Below, piece after piece: positions 5,524-9,476 of a stretch of 9,476 nucleotides of DNA (its first letter is position 1; each line of letters opens with the position of its first letter). Both the position numbers and the translations under genes were made by a program. The notes beneath the pieces were generated by a model, which worked only from the letters and a program-made list of their open reading frames with translations, had not been told where the DNA came from and did not search any database. Source of the DNA: Synergistaceae bacterium (lineage in GTDB: Bacteria; Synergistota; Synergistia; Synergistales; Synergistaceae); contig JAISRP010000042.1 in the NCBI GenBank assembly GCA_031273585.1, positions 1 through 9,476 on the forward strand, read 5' to 3'.

Positions 5524-7320
5524 GTGGCCAGTGATAAAAGGATACAGGGAACCATCGCGAAGATATCGGGTCCTCTCGTTGTTGCGAAGGGGATGCTGGG
5601 GGCAAGCATGTACGATGTCGTTCGCGTTGGGGAGGCGGGTCTGGTCGGGGAGATAATAGAGCTTCGGGACGACACCGCCTCCGTGCAGGTGTACGAGGAG
5701 ACCTCCGGGCTCAAGCCGGGGGAGCTCGTCGAGGACACCAACGAGTCGCTGAGCGTCGAGCTGGGGCCGGGCCTCATCGAACAGTTCTACGACGGCATAC
5801 AGCGCCCGCTCGAGAGCATCGAGGCCGTCGCCAGCAGCCCCTACATAACGAGGGGCATATCTGTGGCTGCCATAAGCCGCACGAAGAAGTGGGATTTCAA
5901 CCCGTCCGCGGAGCAGGGCGCTTCGGTCACGGGGGGGGACGTGCTGGGCGTCGTGAAGGAGACCGTCCTGGTCGAGCACCGCATCATGGTCCCGCCCGCG
6001 CTCAAGGGGCGCGTCAAGGAAATAAAGAAGGGGTCGTTCACTGTCGAGGAGACCGTGGCGGTGATAGAGGACGAGCGCGGCAGGGAGCACAGCATAGCGA
6101 TGCTCGCCCGCTGGCCGGTCCGCAAGCCGCGTCCGGTCGCAAAGCGCCTCCCGCCGGAGGTCCCGCTCTCGACTGGTCAGAGGGTCGTGGACATGTTCTT
6201 CCCCATAGCCAGGGGAGGGACTGCCTGCGTGCCGGGGCCGTTCGGGTCGGGCAAGACCGTCATACAGCACCAGCTCGCAAAGTGGGCGGACGCCGAGATA
6301 GTGGTCTACATCGGCTGCGGCGAGCGCGGCAACGAGATGACCGACGTGCTGCTGGAGTTCCCCGAGCTCGAGGACCCGCGCTCCGGTCAGCCCCTCATGA
6401 AGCGGACGCTGCTTATAGCCAACACGTCCAACATGCCGGTGGCAGCCCGCGAGGCCTCGATATACACCGGAATCACCATCGCCGAGTACTTCCGCGACAT
6501 GGGGTATTCGGTGGCGCTCATGGCGGACTCGACGAGCCGCTGGGCCGAGGCGCTGCGCGAGATGTCGGGACGCCTGGAGGAGATGCCGGGCGAGGAGGGA
6601 TATCCCGCCTACCTGGGGACCCGCATGGCCTCGTTCTACGAGAGGGCGGGGCGCGCGATCTGCCTCGGAAGCGACGGACGGGAGGGCGCGGTGTCGGTTA
6701 TCGGCGCGGTCTCGCCCCCAGGAGGCGACCTCTCCGAACCGGTCACGCAGAACACCCTGCGCGTCTGCAAGGTCTTCTGGGGGCTCGATGCGCAGCTCGC
6801 GTATCAGCGGCACTTCCCTGCCATCAACTGGCTCTCCAGCTACTCGCTGTACGCCGACACGCTGGGGGAGTACTGGGACAACGAGTACGACGGCGAGTGG
6901 AGCGAGATGAGGATTCAGGCTATGTCCCTTCTGGAGGAGGAGGACCAGCTCAAGGAGATAGTGCGCCTCGTCGGAATCGACGCCCTCTCCAAGGAGGAGC
7001 GCATGACGATGGAGACGTCGAAGTCCCTGCGCGAGGACTTCCTGCACCAGAACTCGTTCCACGAGATAGACACCTACGCGTCGATGGACAAGCAGGTGAA
7101 GATGATGAGGAACATCCTGACGTTCCACAGACTCGGAATGCAGGCGCTGTCCCGCGGCGCGCTCCTTCGCGACCTCATAAACCTGCAGGTGCGCGAGGAT
7201 ATAGCCCGCATGCGCTACGTGGAGGAGTCCGGCCTGTCACAGCTCGACGGGCTCGAGGACAGGATAAAGGAGGAGCTGAGCCGGCTCTCGGCCGCTGGAG
7301 GTGAGGAAGATGTTGCCTAA
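5524..7320 (+). CDS. ntpA: V-type ATP synthase subunit A (catalytic)
   Basis: This 598-residue protein is the catalytic subunit of the A3B3 head. In order it has an N-terminal beta-barrel (about 1-75), the extra domain typical of V/A-type A subunits (about 110-195), the nucleotide-binding domain (about 220-440) and a helical C-terminal domain. The P-loop is GPFGSGKT (Lys244, Thr245). The general-base glutamate is Glu267 in [12 protein letters not shown], and Walker B ends at Asp335 in [15 protein letters not shown]. The block [17 protein letters not shown] is intact, so the protein should be active. GTG5524 is chosen because GGAGG lies 8 bases upstream and [20 protein letters not shown] is the expected N-terminus. 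The C-terminal end overlaps subunit B by 11 bp, suggesting coupled translation of the two head subunits. Confidence 0.98.
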   Translation: MASDKRIQGTIAKISGPLVVAKGMLGASMYDVVRVGEAGLVGEIIELRDDTASVQVYEETSGLKPGELVEDTNESLSVELGPGLIEQFYDGIQRPLESIEAVASSPYITRGISVAAISRTKKWDFNPSAEQGASVTGGDVLGVVKETVLVEHRIMVPPALKGRVKEIKKGSFTVEETVAVIEDERGREHSIAMLARWPVRKPRPVAKRLPPEVPLSTGQRVVDMFFPIARGGTACVPGPFGSGKTVIQHQLAKWADAEIVVYIGCGERGNEMTDVLLEFPELEDPRSGQPLMKRTLLIANTSNMPVAAREASIYTGITIAEYFRDMGYSVALMADSTSRWAEALREMSGRLEEMPGEEGYPAYLGTRMASFYERAGRAICLGSDGREGAVSVIGAVSPPGGDLSEPVTQNTLRVCKVFWGLDAQLAYQRHFPAINWLSSYSLYADTLGEYWDNEYDGEWSEMRIQAMSLLEEEDQLKEIVRLVGIDALSKEERMTMETSKSLREDFLHQNSFHEIDTYASMDKQVKMMRNILTFHRLGMQALSRGALLRDLINLQVREDIARMRYVEESGLSQLDGLEDRIKEELSRLSAAGGEEDVA

Positions 7321-8728
7321 GGAGTACAGAACCATCTCGAACCTCTCGGGGCCGCTGATGGTGGTCGAGAGGATCACGGACGTCCGCTACGACGAGCTCG
7401 CCGAGATAAGGCTCTCGAACGGCGAGCGCAGGCGCGGCAAGGTCCTCGAGATCTCTGAGGACAGGGCGCTGGTCCAGGTTTACGAGGGCAGCACCGGCAT
7501 AGATGCCGACACGACGAAGGTCAGGTTCCTGGGGAACGTCCTCACGATGCCGGTCGCGAAGAGTATGCTGGGCCGCATATTCAACGGGCGCGGCGCGCCC
7601 ATAGACGGCGGCGTGGACATCATCCCCGAGACGTTCCTGGACGTCAACGGAAACCCGATGAACCCGTACTCCCGCGATTACCCGTCGGAGTTCATCCAGA
7701 CCGGCATATCGACTATAGACGGTATGAACCCGCTCGTCCGCGGCCAGAAGCTGCCGATATTCTCCGGCAGCGGTATGCCTCATAACCGCATAGCGGCCCA
7801 GATAGCGCGCCAGTCGACCGTCATCAGCGGGCACGCGGCGTTTGCCGTCGTGTTTGCCGCGATGGGCATAACGTTCGAGGAGGCGTCCTTCTTCATGGAG
7901 GACTTCCGAAAGACCGGCGCCCTCGAGCGCACCGTCATGTTCGTGAACTTGGCGGACGACCCGGCCATCGAGCGAATCGCGACTCCGCGCCTTGCCCTGA
8001 CCTGCGCCGAGTACCTCGCGTTCGAGCACGACATGCACGTTCTGGTCATCCTGACAGACCTCACGAACTACTGCGAGGCCCTCCGCGAGATATCCGCCGC
8101 CCGCAAGGAGGTCCCGGGACGCCGGGGGTATCCCGGCTACCTGTACACCGACCTCGCCACGATGTATGAGCGGGCGGGACGCCTGCGCGGCAAGGCCGGG
8201 TCGATAACGCAGTTCCCTATACTGACGATGCCCGAGGACGACAAGACCCACCCGATTCCGGACCTCACCGGCTACATAACGGAGGGGCAGATAATCCTGG
8301 GCCGCAGCCTGCACCGCAAGGGCATATACCCGCCGGTGGACGTCATGCCGTCCCTCTCCCGTCTCAAGGACAAGGGCATAGGCAAGGACAAGACACGGGA
8401 GGACCACGCAGACCTCATGAACCAGCTCTTCGCCGCTTACTCGCAGGGCAAGGAGGCCAAAGAGCTGGCGGTGATCCTGGGCGACGGCGCGCTGAGCGAC
8501 GAGGACAAGGCGTTCGCCAGGTTCGCCGACATGTTCGAGGACACGTACGTCCGTCAGGGCGAGTACGAGAACAGGACGGTGGAGGAGACCCTTCGGCTCG
8601 GCTGGGACCTGCTCACGATAATCCCCGTCAAGGAGCTCAAGCGCGTCAGGGACGCGTATATCGAAAAATATCTGCAACCGCTGCTCGCTGAAAAAGCCGG
8701 TAAGGTAAAAGAGACCGCGGAAGCGTAG
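7310..8728 (+). CDS. ntpB: V-type ATP synthase subunit B (regulatory, non-catalytic)
   Basis: This 472-residue protein pairs with A in the hexameric head. It lacks a true P-loop: the equivalent position reads [17 protein letters not shown] (about 152-168), the hallmark of B subunits. Arg351 in [11 protein letters not shown] corresponds to the arginine finger that reaches into the A-subunit active site. Other family blocks are [15 protein letters not shown] near the start, [25 protein letters not shown], and [20 protein letters not shown]7310 is preferred because GGAGGTG (7297-7303) lies at proper spacing and MLPKEYRTI is a normal start. GTG7301 would add three residues and lie inside that ribosome site. 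It overlaps A by 11 bp, and D follows after 17 bp. Confidence 0.97.
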   Translation: MLPKEYRTISNLSGPLMVVERITDVRYDELAEIRLSNGERRRGKVLEISEDRALVQVYEGSTGIDADTTKVRFLGNVLTMPVAKSMLGRIFNGRGAPIDGGVDIIPETFLDVNGNPMNPYSRDYPSEFIQTGISTIDGMNPLVRGQKLPIFSGSGMPHNRIAAQIARQSTVISGHAAFAVVFAAMGITFEEASFFMEDFRKTGALERTVMFVNLADDPAIERIATPRLALTCAEYLAFEHDMHVLVILTDLTNYCEALREISAARKEVPGRRGYPGYLYTDLATMYERAGRLRGKAGSITQFPILTMPEDDKTHPIPDLTGYITEGQIILGRSLHRKGIYPPVDVMPSLSRLKDKGIGKDKTREDHADLMNQLFAAYSQGKEAKELAVILGDGALSDEDKAFARFADMFEDTYVRQGEYENRTVEETLRLGWDLLTIIPVKELKRVRDAYIEKYLQPLLAEKAGKVKETAEA

Positions 8729-8745
8729 GGGAGGGAAGAGTCCCC

Positions 8746-9372
8746 ATGGCAAAGGCACTTAACGTAAACCCGAACAGGATGGAGCTCTCTCGCCTCAAAA
8801 AGCGAGTGGTGGTGGCAAAACGCGGCCACAAGCTCCTCAAGGACAAGCAGGATGCCCTGATAAAGGAGTTCCTGCAGAAGGCCCGCGAGGTAAAATCCCT
8901 GCGCGAGGATGTCGAGCGCGAGCTGCTGCTCTGCTACCAGAGCTTCCGGATGGCCCGCGCTCAGACGCTGCCGTCCATGATAGAGCAGTCCCTCATGTGC
9001 GCGGGCGGGGCGATGAGCGTGCAGGTCAGCTATCAGAACGTCATGAGCGTCAACATCCCGAGGTTCCTGATGCAGGAGCGCCCCATACAGTTGAGCTACG
9101 GGCTCGCGTCATCGCCCGGCAGCCTGGACATAGCGCTGGAGCGTTTTTCGAGGATCATGCGGCGCTTAGTCGAGCTAGCCGCGGAGGAAAAGGGCCTCAA
9201 GCTCATGGCGCTCGAGATCGAACGCACCCGCAGGCGCGTCAACGCCCTCGAACACGTGATGATCCCGAGCTTCACGGATGCAATCCGCAGCATCTCCATG
9301 AAGCTAGAGGAGAACGAGAGATCGACGCTGAGCCGCCTGATGGTGGTAAAGGAGATAGTCCGGTCGCACTAA
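8746..9372 (+). CDS. ntpD: V-type ATP synthase subunit D (central shaft)
   Basis: This 208-residue protein has the shaft layout: a long N-terminal helix (about 10-75, NPNRMELSRLKKRVVVAKRGHKLLKDK), a short central region, and a long C-terminal helix (about 135-205, ending TLSRLMVVKEI). The two helices form an antiparallel coiled coil that turns inside the A3B3 head, as gamma does in F-type enzymes. Both signature regions are clear. ATG8746 follows a purine-rich ribosome site (GGGGAGGGAAGAG, about 8728-8740). That site is flanked by GGGGA/TCCCC repeats (8728-8732 and 8741-8745), which could form a small hairpin over it. It is the last recognisable gene of the operon. No ntpH or ntpJ counterpart fits in the 104 bases that remain. 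Confidence 0.96.
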   Translation: MAKALNVNPNRMELSRLKKRVVVAKRGHKLLKDKQDALIKEFLQKAREVKSLREDVERELLLCYQSFRMARAQTLPSMIEQSLMCAGGAMSVQVSYQNVMSVNIPRFLMQERPIQLSYGLASSPGSLDIALERFSRIMRRLVELAAEEKGLKLMALEIERTRRRVNALEHVMIPSFTDAIRSISMKLEENERSTLSRLMVVKEIVRSH

Positions 9373-9373
9373 A

Positions 9374-9436
9374 GGCAGAGGACCGTGGGCGCCGCCCACG
9401 CCCGGGGGGGGGGGGGGGCCCCCCCCCCCCCCCCCC
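9374..9436. repeat. Shortened relative of the upstream inverted-repeat element
   Basis: The stretch GACCGTGGGCGCCGCCCACG (9381-9400) matches the left arm of the 241-417 element (from 259) and also the reverse complement of its right arm, with about one difference. It contains the same GTGGGC/GCCCAC hairpin (9385-9399). Where the upstream copy continues with the CCGGGGGAC palindrome, this one has only a G run and then a C run (9404-9436), with no recognisable centre or second arm. The position just after the last operon gene suggests it could end transcription, though no clean hairpin plus U tract is seen. Confidence 0.75.
9404..9436. repeat. G15-C18 homopolymer palindrome
   Basis: Fifteen G (9404-9418) are followed directly by eighteen C (9419-9436). 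Perfectly pure runs of this length at a palindrome are suspicious. They may be a slippage product or a sequencing/assembly artefact over a strong hairpin of the kind seen at 283-302. If real, both strands could also form quadruplex or i-motif structures. Confidence 0.85.
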
Positions 9437-9476
9437 ACAAGATTAGTTTTTTTAAGGGGGCCGCTCAAGAAAAAAA

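Noticed and set aside
5389..7128. A 579-residue minus-strand open frame opposite subunit A.
   Set aside because: It is antisense to a strongly supported gene in GC-rich DNA, where stop codons are rare. Its Arg/His/Leu/Val-rich composition and lack of recognisable domains mark it as a shadow.
7175..8758. A 527-residue minus-strand open frame opposite subunit B.
   Set aside because: Same reasoning: it mirrors the B gene, shows no motif and has unlikely composition.
629..9372. An archaeal origin for the operon, since archaeal A-type ATPases share this gene order and the codon choice (ATA, AGG) is archaeal-like.
   Set aside because: Subunit A (for example the [19 protein letters not shown] block) and the NtpK-like K subunit look bacterial, the starts have strong Shine-Dalgarno sites, and arcA and a sigma70-type promoter lie upstream. 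A phylogenetic tree would settle it.

Overview
The window carries an essentially complete bacterial V/A-type (V1Vo) rotary ATPase operon on the + strand. The gene order is H(NtpF-like)-I-K-E-C-F(NtpG)-A-B-D, the order of the Enterococcus hirae ntp operon up to ntpD. It is preceded by the 3' end of an arginine deiminase gene (arcA). I see no convincing gene on the minus strand.

Organism (inference): the DNA is GC-rich but often uses ATA (Ile) and AGG (Arg). The subunit A and B sequences look bacterial rather than archaeal, and an arginine deiminase gene lies next door. Together these suggest an anaerobic, amino-acid-fermenting bacterium, most plausibly of the Synergistota (Synergistes/Cloacibacillus-like). 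That placement is impressionistic and not proven here.

Layout: 1-237, arcA C-terminus with its catalytic Cys. 241-417, a large nearly perfect inverted repeat built of nested hairpins, with a terminator-like core. 499-549, a dyad followed by a good sigma70-type promoter. 629-9372, nine ATPase genes that mostly overlap or lie within about 20 bp of each other. The two longer spacers (before K and before A) are AT/U-rich islands with strong ribosome binding sites. 9374-9436, a shortened, corrupted-looking relative of the upstream repeat that ends in a pure G15-C18 tract. 9437-9476, A/T-rich DNA without a recognisable gene.

How the genes work together: A3B3 (A catalytic, B regulatory) forms the soluble head. 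D and F form the central shaft, and C is the socket joining the shaft to the K ring. E and H form the peripheral stalks. I is the membrane stator with the ion half-channels, and K is the rotor ring. K carries the full residue set that binds Na+ in E. hirae NtpK, so the enzyme is predicted to couple ATP to Na+ rather than H+. Arginine deiminase feeds a pathway that makes ATP at substrate level, so the ATPase may mainly spend ATP to build a sodium gradient (inference).

The ATPase itself belongs to a well-known family. The least explained part of the window is the nested inverted-repeat element whose relatives flank the operon on both sides.
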